Assembly (NCBI GenBank): GCA_016282455.1
Contig: JAEEKM010000356.1
Location: forward strand, 1 to 18,956
Origin: Treponema sp.
Lineage (GTDB): Bacteria; Spirochaetota; Spirochaetia; Treponematales; Treponemataceae
Direction: 5' to 3'
DNA: 18,956 bases
A program made the translations under genes and the position numbers. The notes beneath the pieces are model-generated. The model was not told the origin of the DNA and made no database searches. It saw nothing but the letters and a program-made list of their open reading frames with translations. How positions within the stretch are numbered: the first letter of the stretch is position 1; every line of letters begins with the position of its first letter. Shown piece after piece: positions 6,401 to 13,615 of the stretch.

Positions 6401-8031
6401 ATGCAACTCCCGGTGTAGCACTTATTTCTCCCCCACCCCACCACGACATTTATTCTATAGAAGATTTGGCCCAGCTCATTTACGATTTAAAAAATGCAAA
6501 CAGGGCAGCACGGATTTCTGTAAAGTTAGTAAGCGAAGCAGGAGTTGGAACAATTGCCTCAGGTGTTGCAAAAGCAGGTGCACAGGTAATTCTCATAAGC
6601 GGACATGACGGCGGAACAGGAGCGGCTCCGATTTCTTCCATTCATCATGCAGGATTACCCTGGGAACTTGGTCTTGCAGAAACTCACCAGACACTTATTC
6701 AAAACGGTCTGCGCGGAAGGGTTGTAATTGAAACAGACGGAAAACTCATGAGCGGTCGGGACGTTTCCATTGCCTGTCTTTTGGGAGCAGAAGAATTTGG
6801 TTTTGCAACGGCACCACTTATTGCAATGGGCTGTTCCATGATGCGGGTCTGCCAGCTGGACACCTGCCCCTTTGGAGTTGCAACCCAGAATGAAAAACTT
6901 CGTGCAAAGTTCCCCGGCAAACCTGAGTATGTGGAAAACTTCATGAAGTTCATTGCAGAAGAAATGCGGGAGATTATGGCAAAACTTGGAGTTCATTCCG
7001 TAGAAGAAATGTGCGGAAGAACAGATCTCCTTAAACTTAAAAACAAACAGGGCTTTAAGCGGTCAGACCTTGTGGATTTGAGCCGTCTGCTTGCTTCAGA
7101 AAAAGATGCAGGCTGGAAAAAAGACCGTTCACTCTTTAACTTTGGTCTTGAAAAAACAATTGACGAAAAAGTTCTTCTGCCTATGTTTGAAAAAGAAAAC
7201 CTTAAACAGGGACAGAAAGACAAGTCAGGTATTTCAATCCAGTCCACAGACAGAACAGCGGGAACAATTCTCGGAAGTGAAATTCAAAAGCAGTATGGAA
7301 ACACACTTAAGGATGATACTTTCTGCGTAAACTTTACTGGAGGAGCAGGACAAAGTTTTGGTGCCTTTATTCCAAAGGGACTCACCCTTCGTTTAACAGG
7401 CGATGCAAACGATGCTCTTGGTAAAGGTTTAAGCGGCGGAAAAATTGTTTTGAAAAAAGCAGAAAACTTTAATGGCAATGCCGAAGAAAACATCATCACG
7501 GGAAACGTTGCCCTCTTTGGTGCAACAAGCGGCAGTGCATTCATTAACGGCGTAGCAGGAGAAAGATTCTGTGTAAGAAACTCAGGTGCAGCAGTTGTTG
7601 CAGAAGGCTGCGGTGATCACGGACTTGAATACATGACAGGCGGAGTTGCAGTCATTCTTGGCAGAACGGGAAAAAATCTCTGTGCAGGAATGAGTGGTGG
7701 AATTGCCTATGTGCTAGATGAAAACCATGACCTTTACAAAAGGCTTAACCACGAACTTGTAAAAATGTATTCACTTGAGGATGAAGTAACAACCCTGCAG
7801 GGTAAGAGTGATGAAGAAAATCTCCGTTCACTTATTGAAGAGCATGTGAAGGAAACAGAAAGCCAGAGGGGAAAAGAAATTCTCTCTGACTGGGAACATT
7901 ACAAAAAGTGCTTCAAGAAAATAATCCCCAATGACTACCTCCGCATAATGACTGAGATTTATGCAGAAGAAGATTCCGGTAAAGCCCTTGACGATGCAGT
8001 TCTTGCGGCCTTCAAAAAATGTACGGCTTAG
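3448..8031 (+). CDS. gltB: Glutamate synthase, large (alpha) subunit
   Basis: The large subunit of NADPH-type glutamate synthase takes the amide of glutamine and transfers ammonia to 2-oxoglutarate, giving two glutamates. Domain order is complete for 1527 residues: class II glutamine amidotransferase with Cys16 in DNCGIG (exposed after removal of a short propeptide), a central domain, the FMN-binding synthase domain (about 830-1200, with SNSGEGGEKPERL and PGEGGHLPGKK), the 3Fe-4S cysteines Cys1129, Cys1135 and Cys1140 in GCSMMRVCQLDTCPFGVATQ, and the GXGXG beta-helix (about 1290-1430). Two ATGs stand in tandem (3448, 3451) after AGGTGG, and either could be used. gltD follows after 15 bases. 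The leader predicts control by attenuation. Confidence 0.97.
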   Translation: MMKRTLYEPSFEHDNCGIGAVVNIDGSASHGIVDNALCIVEKLEHRAGKDASGETGDGVGILLQTCHDFFEEACKKNEIALSDGSVCQSLGSMRDYGVGMFFFPQQGCNEEKERFEKTVSSENLKFLGWRKVPVNESVLGKKARDCMPQIWQAFIAKPEACEKGIDFDRKLYVLRREFEKGSTQSSTSKTYVCSLSSRTIVYKGMFLVHELRTFYSDLQSPKYESALAIVHSRFSTNTQPSWERAHPNRFIAHNGEINTIRGNVDRMLAREETLSSKKFSDCDMKKILPAVDTNGSDSAMLDNTLEFLLMNGMSLPLAVMTCIPEPWKHDGSMDQKKKDFYHDWATMMESCDGPAAILFSYGDILGATLDRNGLRPSRYYITKDNMLILSSEVGVLDIPEENIKVKSRLQPGRILLVDTVQKKIISDQECKSLYAGAHPYGEWLDMNLTHLADLKIPNKKIPVSSQEERNILYRAFGWNYEDVNEMILPMAKNGVEPTASMGVDTPLAVMSEKHPSLFSYFKQLFAQVTNPPIDSLREKIVTDTTVYLGKDGNLLEAEAKNCRVLEINNPILTGTDLIKIAALNQSGLKAKTVSILFDINEQKHDRLKAALENLFTQIDKAYAEGYNIIILSDRGVDEKHAAIPAILAVSAVEQYLVRTKKRTAVSVILESAEVRDVHQAAMCLGYGARAVNPYLAHEAIAELIDQKILDKDYHTAIDDYNKGIINGIVKIAAKMGISTIQSYQSAQIFEAVGIAKEVIDKYFTNTVSRVGGITLKEIEEDVLYHHSQGFDPDGLTVNTHLDSVGKHKFRRGPQAESHLYNPETIVALQQATRNGDYKRFKEYTALVDDNAHPHTLRAMLDFDFEKAVSIPLDEVESVESIVQRFKTGAMSYGSISEEAHKCMAAAMNHLHGKSNSGEGGEKPERLGTEYNSAIKQVASGRFGVTEEYLLSAKEIQIKMAQGAKPGEGGHLPGKKVYPWIAKTRYATPGVALISPPPHHDIYSIEDLAQLIYDLKNANRAARISVKLVSEAGVGTIASGVAKAGAQVILISGHDGGTGAAPISSIHHAGLPWELGLAETHQTLIQNGLRGRVVIETDGKLMSGRDVSIACLLGAEEFGFATAPLIAMGCSMMRVCQLDTCPFGVATQNEKLRAKFPGKPEYVENFMKFIAEEMREIMAKLGVHSVEEMCGRTDLLKLKNKQGFKRSDLVDLSRLLASEKDAGWKKDRSLFNFGLEKTIDEKVLLPMFEKENLKQGQKDKSGISIQSTDRTAGTILGSEIQKQYGNTLKDDTFCVNFTGGAGQSFGAFIPKGLTLRLTGDANDALGKGLSGGKIVLKKAENFNGNAEENIITGNVALFGATSGSAFINGVAGERFCVRNSGAAVVAEGCGDHGLEYMTGGVAVILGRTGKNLCAGMSGGIAYVLDENHDLYKRLNHELVKMYSLEDEVTTLQGKSDEENLRSLIEEHVKETESQRGKEILSDWEHYKKCFKKIIPNDYLRIMTEIYAEEDSGKALDDAVLAAFKKCTA

Positions 8032-8046
8032 GTAAAGGAGACTAAA

Positions 8047-9609
8047 ATGGCAAAACCAACAGGATTTTTAGATTACGAAAGAATTGAAAATAAAAATCTT
8101 CCTCCCCTTGAGAGAATAAAAAACTTCCGCGAGTTTCATCCAAAGCTTAACGAAAAAGACAGGCGTGAACAGGCGGCCCGCTGCATGAACTGCGGTGTTC
8201 CTATGTGTCAGTCTGCACTTAAGTTAAAGGGAATGGTAACAGGCTGCCCCTTACACAACTACATTCCTGAATGGAACGATGCCCTTTACAACGGTCAGTT
8301 TGACATGGCGGCATGGAGGCTTTTAAAGACTTCAAGTTTTCCTGAGTTTACAGGCCGTGTTTGTCCTGCCCTCTGCGAAAAAGCCTGCAACTGCGGAAGT
8401 CCTGTTGTAAACACAGGGGCTGTTACCGTTCACGACAATGAACTTTTTATTATTGAAAAAGCCTTTGAAAGCGGTTACATGAAAGCCACCCCTCCTGCAA
8501 AAAGAAGCGGAAAAAAAATTGCAGTAATCGGTTCAGGTCCAAGTGGACTTGCCGCTGCTGACTGGCTTAACAGAAGGGGCCACAGTGTTAGTGTTTATGA
8601 AAGGGAAGATAAAGCTGGCGGACTTCTGATGTACGGCATTCCCAACATGAAGCTTGAAAAAAGAATTATTGAGCGCCGCATAAAGCTCATGAAAGAAGAA
8701 GGCGTTGAATTTGTTTTTAACGCTGATGTAGGACGTTCAATTTCTGCAGAACACATTCTTAAGCATTACGATGCCGTAGCCCTCTGCTGTGGTGCAAAAA
8801 AAGCCCGTGCCCTGAATGCAAAGGGAATAGAAAAGCTGAGCGAGAAAAAAAATGAAGCAGGACTTTTGTTTGCAGTAGATTTTCTTACGGCAGTTACAAA
8901 GTGCGTGATTGCAACCGGAGAGGCCCTTTCTACAATCGGAATGGAAGCAGCAAACAGTCAGATCGCACAGATGTTAAAAGAGAGACACGGAATAAATGTC
9001 GAAGGAAAACACGTTGTGATTGTTGGAGGCGGAGACACAGGAAATGACTGCTGCGGTTCTTCTATCCGACTTGGTGCGGCAAGCGTTACCCAGATAGAGA
9101 TGATGCCCTGTCCGCCCAAAGAACGTTCCTCTGACAACCCCTGGCCGGAGTGGCCTAAAGTTCTTAAAGTTGATTACGGTGCAGAAGAGAGCATTGCAAA
9201 GTTTGGTAAAGATCCCCGGGTTTATGAAAGTACTGTAAAGGAAGTAATAAGTCAGGATGGACATATTACTGCTGTGCGCACTGTGGAAGTTGAGTTCAAG
9301 AACATAGACGGAAAAAGAAGTCTTGTGGAAAGAGCAGGTACAGAAAAAACTTTACCCTGTGACCTTCTTCTTGTTGCGGCAGGATTTACCGGCTGTGAAG
9401 AATACACGGCAGATGCTTTTGGAGTTGAACTTGGTGAAAGGGGAACAGTAAAAACTGATTCAACCCCTGAAGGTTATGCTACCAGCGTAGAAAAAATCTT
9501 TTCTGCAGGAGACATGAGACGGGGACAGTCCCTTGTGGTATGGGCCATTGCAGAAGGAAGAGAATGTGCCCGGCAGATCGATGAATACCTTTTGAGCAGG
9601 GACAAATAA
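8047..9609 (+). CDS. gltD: Glutamate synthase, small (beta) subunit
   Basis: This subunit feeds electrons from NADPH to GltB. It has the two 4Fe-4S cysteine clusters at the N-terminus (Cys46, 49, 54, 67 and Cys106, 110, 114, 116), the FAD-binding fingerprint IAVIGSGPSGLAAADWL (about 158-174) and the NADPH-binding fingerprint VVIVGGGDTGNDCCG (about 323-337), and ends with FSAGDMRRGQSLVVWAIAEG, typical of the family. At 520 residues it is longer than common GltD (about 470-495); extra length lies around 285-320, just before the second fingerprint. AAAGGAG stands five bases before the ATG. The stop codon touches the purF start, so the three genes form one operon. Confidence 0.96.
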   Translation: MAKPTGFLDYERIENKNLPPLERIKNFREFHPKLNEKDRREQAARCMNCGVPMCQSALKLKGMVTGCPLHNYIPEWNDALYNGQFDMAAWRLLKTSSFPEFTGRVCPALCEKACNCGSPVVNTGAVTVHDNELFIIEKAFESGYMKATPPAKRSGKKIAVIGSGPSGLAAADWLNRRGHSVSVYEREDKAGGLLMYGIPNMKLEKRIIERRIKLMKEEGVEFVFNADVGRSISAEHILKHYDAVALCCGAKKARALNAKGIEKLSEKKNEAGLLFAVDFLTAVTKCVIATGEALSTIGMEAANSQIAQMLKERHGINVEGKHVVIVGGGDTGNDCCGSSIRLGAASVTQIEMMPCPPKERSSDNPWPEWPKVLKVDYGAEESIAKFGKDPRVYESTVKEVISQDGHITAVRTVEVEFKNIDGKRSLVERAGTEKTLPCDLLLVAAGFTGCEEYTADAFGVELGERGTVKTDSTPEGYATSVEKIFSAGDMRRGQSLVVWAIAEGRECARQIDEYLLSRDK

Positions 9610-11052
9610 ATGTACGAAGACAAACTTCATGATGAGTGCGGGGTTGCAGGAATTTTTGGCGCAGAGAATGCGGCAAGTCTTTCTTACTTTGCACTCACTT
9701 CCCTTCAGCACCGAGGACAGGAAAGCGCAGGTATTGCAGTTTACGACACAAAGGCAGAAGGGGAATTAAAAAATAAAATCATTCTGAAAAAAAATATGGG
9801 TCTTGTAGGCGAAGTTTTTAATCAGGCTGATTTTGAAAAACTTAAGGGAGACATTTCTGTTGCCCACGTGCGCTATGCAACTGCCGGCGGACGGACAATA
9901 GAAAATGCACAGCCTTTTTTAAACACTTTCAAAAACGGTTCCATTGCACTTGCCCACAACGGTCAGCTGGTAAACCATCAGGCACTCAGGGAAATGCTTG
10001 AAGACGGAGGAAGCACTTTTTCAAGTAACAGCGACAGTGAAGTCATTTTAAAACTCATCGTAAGAAAGTTTATTGAAAAAGGCGGTAAGTTAGGAAGTTC
10101 TTCTCCAGAATATGACAGTGAAGAAATTTTTATTTCTGCCGTGCTTGATGCAATGAAAATAATCAGGGGTTCTTTTGCCCTCTGCATTATGACCGAACAC
10201 ATGCTCATTGGAGTACGTGACCCTAATGGAATAAGACCCCTGTGTCTTGGAAGTCTGGGGGATTCTAAGTACATTCTTGCATCTGAATCCTGCGCAATTG
10301 ATTCTGTAAACGGAAAATTCTTGAGGGACATTGAACCTGGTGAAATTGTTGTAATTACAAAAGACGGACTTCGTTCAATTAAATTTGCAGAAGAAAAAAA
10401 AGAAACCTGTATCTTTGAATATGTTTACTTTGCACGCCCCGACAGCGTAATAGACGGAATTCCCGTGCAAAATGCAAGATACAAAATGGGCGAAGAACTT
10501 GCAAAAGAAAAAACCGTAGATGCAGATGTTGTAATGGGAGTGCCGGACAGTGGCATTGGAGCAGCCTTAGGTTATTCCAGGGCAAGCGGCATCCCCTATG
10601 TAACGGGCATTATAAAAAACAAATACATTGGAAGAACCTTTATTGCTCCCACACAAAAAGAAAGGGAGAACATGGTCTTTGTAAAACTCAATGCAATTAA
10701 AAGTGACGTTGAAGGAAAAAGAGTTATTGTAATTGATGACTCAATTGTACGCGGAACAACAAGTCGCCGTCTTGTAGAAATGTTAAGAAGGGCAGGTGCA
10801 AGGGAAGTTCACTTTATGGTTAGTTCACCGCCGGTAAAGTTTCCCTGCCATCTGGGAATAGACACCCCGAGTAAAAACGAACTCATTTCAAGCAGTCACG
10901 AAGTTAAAGAAATCTGCCGCGAGATTGGAGCTGACTCACTGGCCTTTATTTCACTAGAGGGAATGATAAAGGCATTAAAGTCCACCTGCAGTGATGAAAG
11001 AAAAAATTACGGCTGGTGCGAAGGCTGCTTTTCCGGAAAATACCCCGTGTAA
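9610..11052 (+). CDS. purF: Amidophosphoribosyltransferase
   Basis: PurF makes phosphoribosylamine from PRPP and glutamine, the first committed step of purine synthesis. The N-terminal glutamine amidotransferase has Cys10 in DECGVAGIFG after a nine-residue propeptide, with LQHRGQESAGIAVYD following. The C-terminal phosphoribosyltransferase has the PRPP motif VIVIDDSIVRGTT (372-384). Cys267, Cys413, Cys470 and Cys473 match the spacing of the 4Fe-4S ligands of the Bacillus-type enzyme, so this is the oxygen-sensitive, cluster-containing form. The ATG follows the gltD stop with no gap, and the likely ribosome binding site (AGGGA) lies in the end of gltD, suggesting coupling. Joining purF to gltBD puts a glutamine consumer under the nitrogen leader. 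The product ends 11 bases from the convergent regulator gene. Confidence 0.96.
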   Translation: MYEDKLHDECGVAGIFGAENAASLSYFALTSLQHRGQESAGIAVYDTKAEGELKNKIILKKNMGLVGEVFNQADFEKLKGDISVAHVRYATAGGRTIENAQPFLNTFKNGSIALAHNGQLVNHQALREMLEDGGSTFSSNSDSEVILKLIVRKFIEKGGKLGSSSPEYDSEEIFISAVLDAMKIIRGSFALCIMTEHMLIGVRDPNGIRPLCLGSLGDSKYILASESCAIDSVNGKFLRDIEPGEIVVITKDGLRSIKFAEEKKETCIFEYVYFARPDSVIDGIPVQNARYKMGEELAKEKTVDADVVMGVPDSGIGAALGYSRASGIPYVTGIIKNKYIGRTFIAPTQKERENMVFVKLNAIKSDVEGKRVIVIDDSIVRGTTSRRLVEMLRRAGAREVHFMVSSPPVKFPCHLGIDTPSKNELISSSHEVKEICREIGADSLAFISLEGMIKALKSTCSDERKNYGWCEGCFSGKYPV

Positions 11053-11063
11053 AAAATGATGTT

Positions 11064-11633
11064 CTAATCCTCGTAAAGACGGATGACATTTTCTGCCACC
11101 ACTATTCTTTTGAGGCCCCTGTCCATGGCTTCTTTTTCCAGATAGTGGTGGGCTTCATGTTCTGACATTCCCTGCTTTTCTATTAAAAGAAGTTTTGCCC
11201 TGTTTACAAGACGTATTTCTTCCATCTTTGTTTTTAGTTTTACCGTCTGACTTGATAGAGTCTGCACCTTGTACTGAACTGCTATGGCAACTTTAATCAT
11301 GTTGTAAAAATAAAAGGGTTCAAAGGGTTTTATTAAAGTAAGGATTCCATAACCTTCTACCCGATAGGATATTTCATCAAAGTGTTCACTGGGAACGAGA
11401 AGTAAAACTGTTGAATAGGAATCAGAAAGATTAACGGCAAAATCCGTATCGTAACCGTCACCGGAATCTACGATGATGATGTTAAAAAAACGTTCACCTG
11501 AAATTCTTCTTGCATCATTAAAATCTTTACTTACCGTCAGCTCAAACAAGGGCGGTACAAGAAAAAGCTGTATTTGAGAAATTAATTTACTGTCATGCGA
11601 AACTAATAGTACGCTGTGGCTGTCTGACTGCAT
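11064..11633 (-). CDS. ANTAR-domain response-regulator-like antiterminator, next to glnA
   Basis: The C-terminal third (about 125-189) is an ANTAR RNA-binding domain: RAKLLLIEKQGMSEHEAHHY followed by LEKEAMDRG, matching the family pattern RAK-L-G-E-A-L-AMD. Such domains bind A1/G4 hexaloop hairpins and prevent terminator formation. The first 120 residues look like a receiver domain: Asp56 (IIIVDSG) in the phosphoacceptor place and Lys102 in LIKPF are present, but the usual acidic pair after strand 1 is mostly replaced (VLLVSHD). Phosphorylation is therefore doubtful and another signal is possible. A short coiled segment (125-140) may dimerise. The ATG lies one base after the glnA stop, so translation is coupled. 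In clostridia a similar regulator beside glnA (GlnR) is reported to control glnA by antitermination. The targets here are inferred from the leaders. Confidence 0.88.
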   Translation of the reverse strand: MQSDSHSVLLVSHDSKLISQIQLFLVPPLFELTVSKDFNDARRISGERFFNIIIVDSGDGYDTDFAVNLSDSYSTVLLLVPSEHFDEISYRVEGYGILTLIKPFEPFYFYNMIKVAIAVQYKVQTLSSQTVKLKTKMEEIRLVNRAKLLLIEKQGMSEHEAHHYLEKEAMDRGLKRIVVAENVIRLYED

Positions 11634-11634
11634 T

Positions 11635-12843
11635 CTATATACTCATCTTTCCTAAAACAGATTTTACAAACTGGCTTTTGGCGGCAAGTTCCTTTGCTTC
11701 TTCCAGTGACTGGGGAAGGGTTTTAAGTCCCAGGCGAGATGCAGTTTTATTGTCAAAAAGATTTTCTTCCGTTGCTTCAGGTAAGGGGAGTTTATTTTTT
11801 ATTCCGTCAATGGCTGCATAAATCATAAATGTAAGGGCAATGTAGGGATTGCACTCTGGATCTGGAGAACGAACTTCCAGGCGGCAGTGATTTTTTGAAG
11901 CAGGAATACGGATTAAGGCAGAACGGTTTTGTTTTCCCCAGCTTAAATATTTTGTCGCTTTTGAGGCTCCAAGTCTTTTGTAGGAATTTTCTGTTGGATT
12001 CAGGAAAGAAGTAATCTCTTCAATGTGGGCATAGATTCCTGCAAGAATGTATTTAAGGGTTTCTTTTTCTGACTCATCCTTTTTGCCAGAAGTATTTCTG
12101 TAAGAAATGTTGATGTGCATTCCGTTACCGGCTTCTCCTGCTAAGGGCTTGGGAGAAAAATCTGCGTAAAGTCCATTACTTGCGGCTTTTGTGTTTACAA
12201 TCCATTTAAATGTTTCAACATTGTCTGCGGCAGTAAGGGCATCTGAATAGTGGAAGTCAATTTCATTCTGCCCCGGTCCTTCTTCGTGGTGACTTGCTTC
12301 CGGTGTAAAGCCCATCTGTTCCAGGGTAAAACAAATGTCTCTGCGGATATTCTCTCCGTGGTCCAAGGGAGCAATGTCCATATAACTTGCGTTGTCAAAT
12401 GGAATTTTTGTGGGCTCACCTTTTTCGTCTAACTTGAAAAGATAAAACTCAATTTCTGTTCCTACCATGAGTTCTATTCCGCACTCTTCGTTTAATTTTT
12501 TACAGGCATTTTTTAAAAGGGCGCGGCTGTCTTTTTCGTAGGCTTTTCCGTCAGGTCTATAAATGTTGCAGAACATGCGGACAACTTTTCCTGTCATGGG
12601 GCGCCATGGAATAATGGCAAGGGTGGAAGGGTCAGGAATTAAAAACAAATCTGAACTTTCTGGTCCTTCAAAACCTGCCACTGCGGAAGCGTCAAAGGCA
12701 ATGCCTTCTTCAAAAGCTCTTTCTAATTCTGTCGGCATGATGGAAATGTTTTTCTGTTTGCCTGATACATCAAAAAATGCAAGGCGGATAAATTTTACGT
12801 CTTCTTCTTTTACAAAATCCAGAACTTCTTCTTTTGTATACAT
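11635..12843 (-). CDS. glnA: Glutamine synthetase, type I, short divergent form
   Basis: Makes glutamine from glutamate, ammonia and ATP. Type I features are visible: FDAS with Asp51, GTEIEFYLF (metal ligands Glu130, Glu132), SHHEEGPGQNEIDF, GNGMHINIS (His243), NSYKRL, NRSALIRIP and LEVRSPDPECNPY. At 402 residues it is shorter than the usual 440-470: it stops about where the C-terminal helical extension should begin. The flexible flap, normally PGYEAP, reads GASKAT, so Lys295 stands where the ammonium-binding Glu is expected. No adenylylation tyrosine motif is seen. I recall similar short forms beside ANTAR genes in clostridia, so this may be a subfamily trait and not damage. The RBS (GAGAGG) follows the leader terminator's U-tract directly, and the ANTAR gene follows after one base. 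Confidence 0.9.
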   Translation of the reverse strand: MYTKEEVLDFVKEEDVKFIRLAFFDVSGKQKNISIMPTELERAFEEGIAFDASAVAGFEGPESSDLFLIPDPSTLAIIPWRPMTGKVVRMFCNIYRPDGKAYEKDSRALLKNACKKLNEECGIELMVGTEIEFYLFKLDEKGEPTKIPFDNASYMDIAPLDHGENIRRDICFTLEQMGFTPEASHHEEGPGQNEIDFHYSDALTAADNVETFKWIVNTKAASNGLYADFSPKPLAGEAGNGMHINISYRNTSGKKDESEKETLKYILAGIYAHIEEITSFLNPTENSYKRLGASKATKYLSWGKQNRSALIRIPASKNHCRLEVRSPDPECNPYIALTFMIYAAIDGIKNKLPLPEATEENLFDNKTASRLGLKTLPQSLEEAKELAAKSQFVKSVLGKMSI

Positions 12844-12856
12844 TGCTTACCTCTCA

Positions 12857-12916
12857 AATAAAAAAGGCCGTAGAAAAACTTCCGGGCAAAACCCACCCTG
12901 AAGATTTCCTACGACC
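12857..12916 (-). terminator. Intrinsic terminator (attenuator) in the glnA leader
   Basis: GGUCGUAG (12916-12909) pairs with CUACGGCC (12873-12866). Inner helices CUUC/GAAG and GGG/CCC continue the stem, which is followed by UUUUUUAUUU. It ends only about 14 bases before the glnA ATG, leaving just room for the ribosome binding site. The outer helix is nearly the same as that of gltB terminator 1, while the interior is unrelated, as expected if the outer sequence is what is selected. Confidence 0.8.
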
Positions 12917-12926
12917 TCTTTGCCGT
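12911..12926 (-). promoter_or_regulatory. Hexaloop stem-loop of glnA leader (candidate ANTAR antiterminator site)
   Basis: ACGGC-AAAGAG-GUCGU, identical over all 16 bases to the gltB stem-loop. It begins one base after the predicted start A12927. The 3' arm is shared with the terminator at 12857-12916. It heads the operon that encodes the ANTAR protein, which suggests autoregulation. Confidence 0.7.
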
Positions 12927-12933
12927 TAAATGT

Positions 12934-12962
12934 ATAATACCATTTTTTCTGATTTTTTTCAA
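12934..12962 (-). promoter_or_regulatory. glnA-ANTAR promoter
   Basis: On the minus strand, TTGAAA (12962-12957), a 17-base spacer and TATTAT (12939-12934), with TG one base before the -10 box (extended -10). The predicted start is A12927, so the mRNA begins AACGGCAAAGAGG. The promoter lies directly behind the stop codon of the cysteine-cluster gene, so readthrough from carB could also enter this leader. Confidence 0.75.
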
Positions 12963-12968
12963 GCAGAC

Positions 12969-13604
12969 TCATACAGTAGCGTTCATTATACAAAGCCACT
13001 GTAAACGTCTGATTGTCTCTGGTAAAATTTTTCGGAGCATTACTGTGTTTGTCTTGCCGGGGTTTAAGGACAGGGCTTCTTCCATAATATCTGTTGTTAC
13101 AGGAGGAAGGACCGGGAATATTTTTTTCATTTCTTCTTCGCTGTACTGTTTGTGGTAAAGGGGTATTTTGTAAGCGGCAAGTTTTTCTGCAGGGTAAAAC
13201 TTACAGGGCTTAAAGGCTAAGTCTCCAGTTTTTGATCTTGAACCGCAGGCACCAAAGAACCTGCATATAAAGGAACGGCCTCCATAGATTGTGCAGTGAT
13301 AGGAAGCCTCTTCTTTCCAGAAAGGGCAGCCTTTATTTTCTGGATAAGGAAAATTTCCCTCTGCAACTTTTTCTGCAGTTTCCGCATCATTTTCCAAAAG
13401 CCAGGCTGCCATATAAACTGCTTCGCATTCCAGAAGATCCGGTTCAAAGTTTCTGCAGCACTCACCGCAGTTTTCCGGACAGGTAAAGGAAGATTTTTTA
13501 TACCACTCCTCCTGCTTTACTTTTATTTTTTCATAAAGTTCCTCAGTACGGACAAGTATTTCTTTTTCTCTTGTTCCTTCAAGTTCAGAAATTATTTTTT
13601 CCAT
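12969..13604 (-). CDS. YkgJ-type cysteine-cluster protein
   Basis: The 211-residue protein has the cysteine pattern of the YkgJ family (putative zinc- or iron-binding proteins): CPENCGECC (Cys42, 46, 49, 50), Cys60, Cys93 in GCPFW, Cys104, then RSFICRFFGACG (Cys114, Cys120) and Cys134. Metal binding is inferred from the family and no reaction is known. The N-terminal 40 residues are charged and probably helical. The start is 12 bases after the carB stop with AGGGGA upstream, so it is very likely co-transcribed with carB and under the same leader. Homologues are often found beside unrelated genes, so a role in carbamoyl phosphate synthesis should not be assumed. Confidence 0.8.
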   Translation of the reverse strand: MEKIISELEGTREKEILVRTEELYEKIKVKQEEWYKKSSFTCPENCGECCRNFEPDLLECEAVYMAAWLLENDAETAEKVAEGNFPYPENKGCPFWKEEASYHCTIYGGRSFICRFFGACGSRSKTGDLAFKPCKFYPAEKLAAYKIPLYHKQYSEEEMKKIFPVLPPVTTDIMEEALSLNPGKTNTVMLRKILPETIRRLQWLCIMNATV

Positions 13605-13615
13605 ATTCCCCTGTC

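Noticed and set aside
12250..12901. Plus-strand reading frames across glnA and its leader
   Set aside because: They are reverse-strand shadows of glnA with no start signals, and one runs through the glnA start and into the leader.
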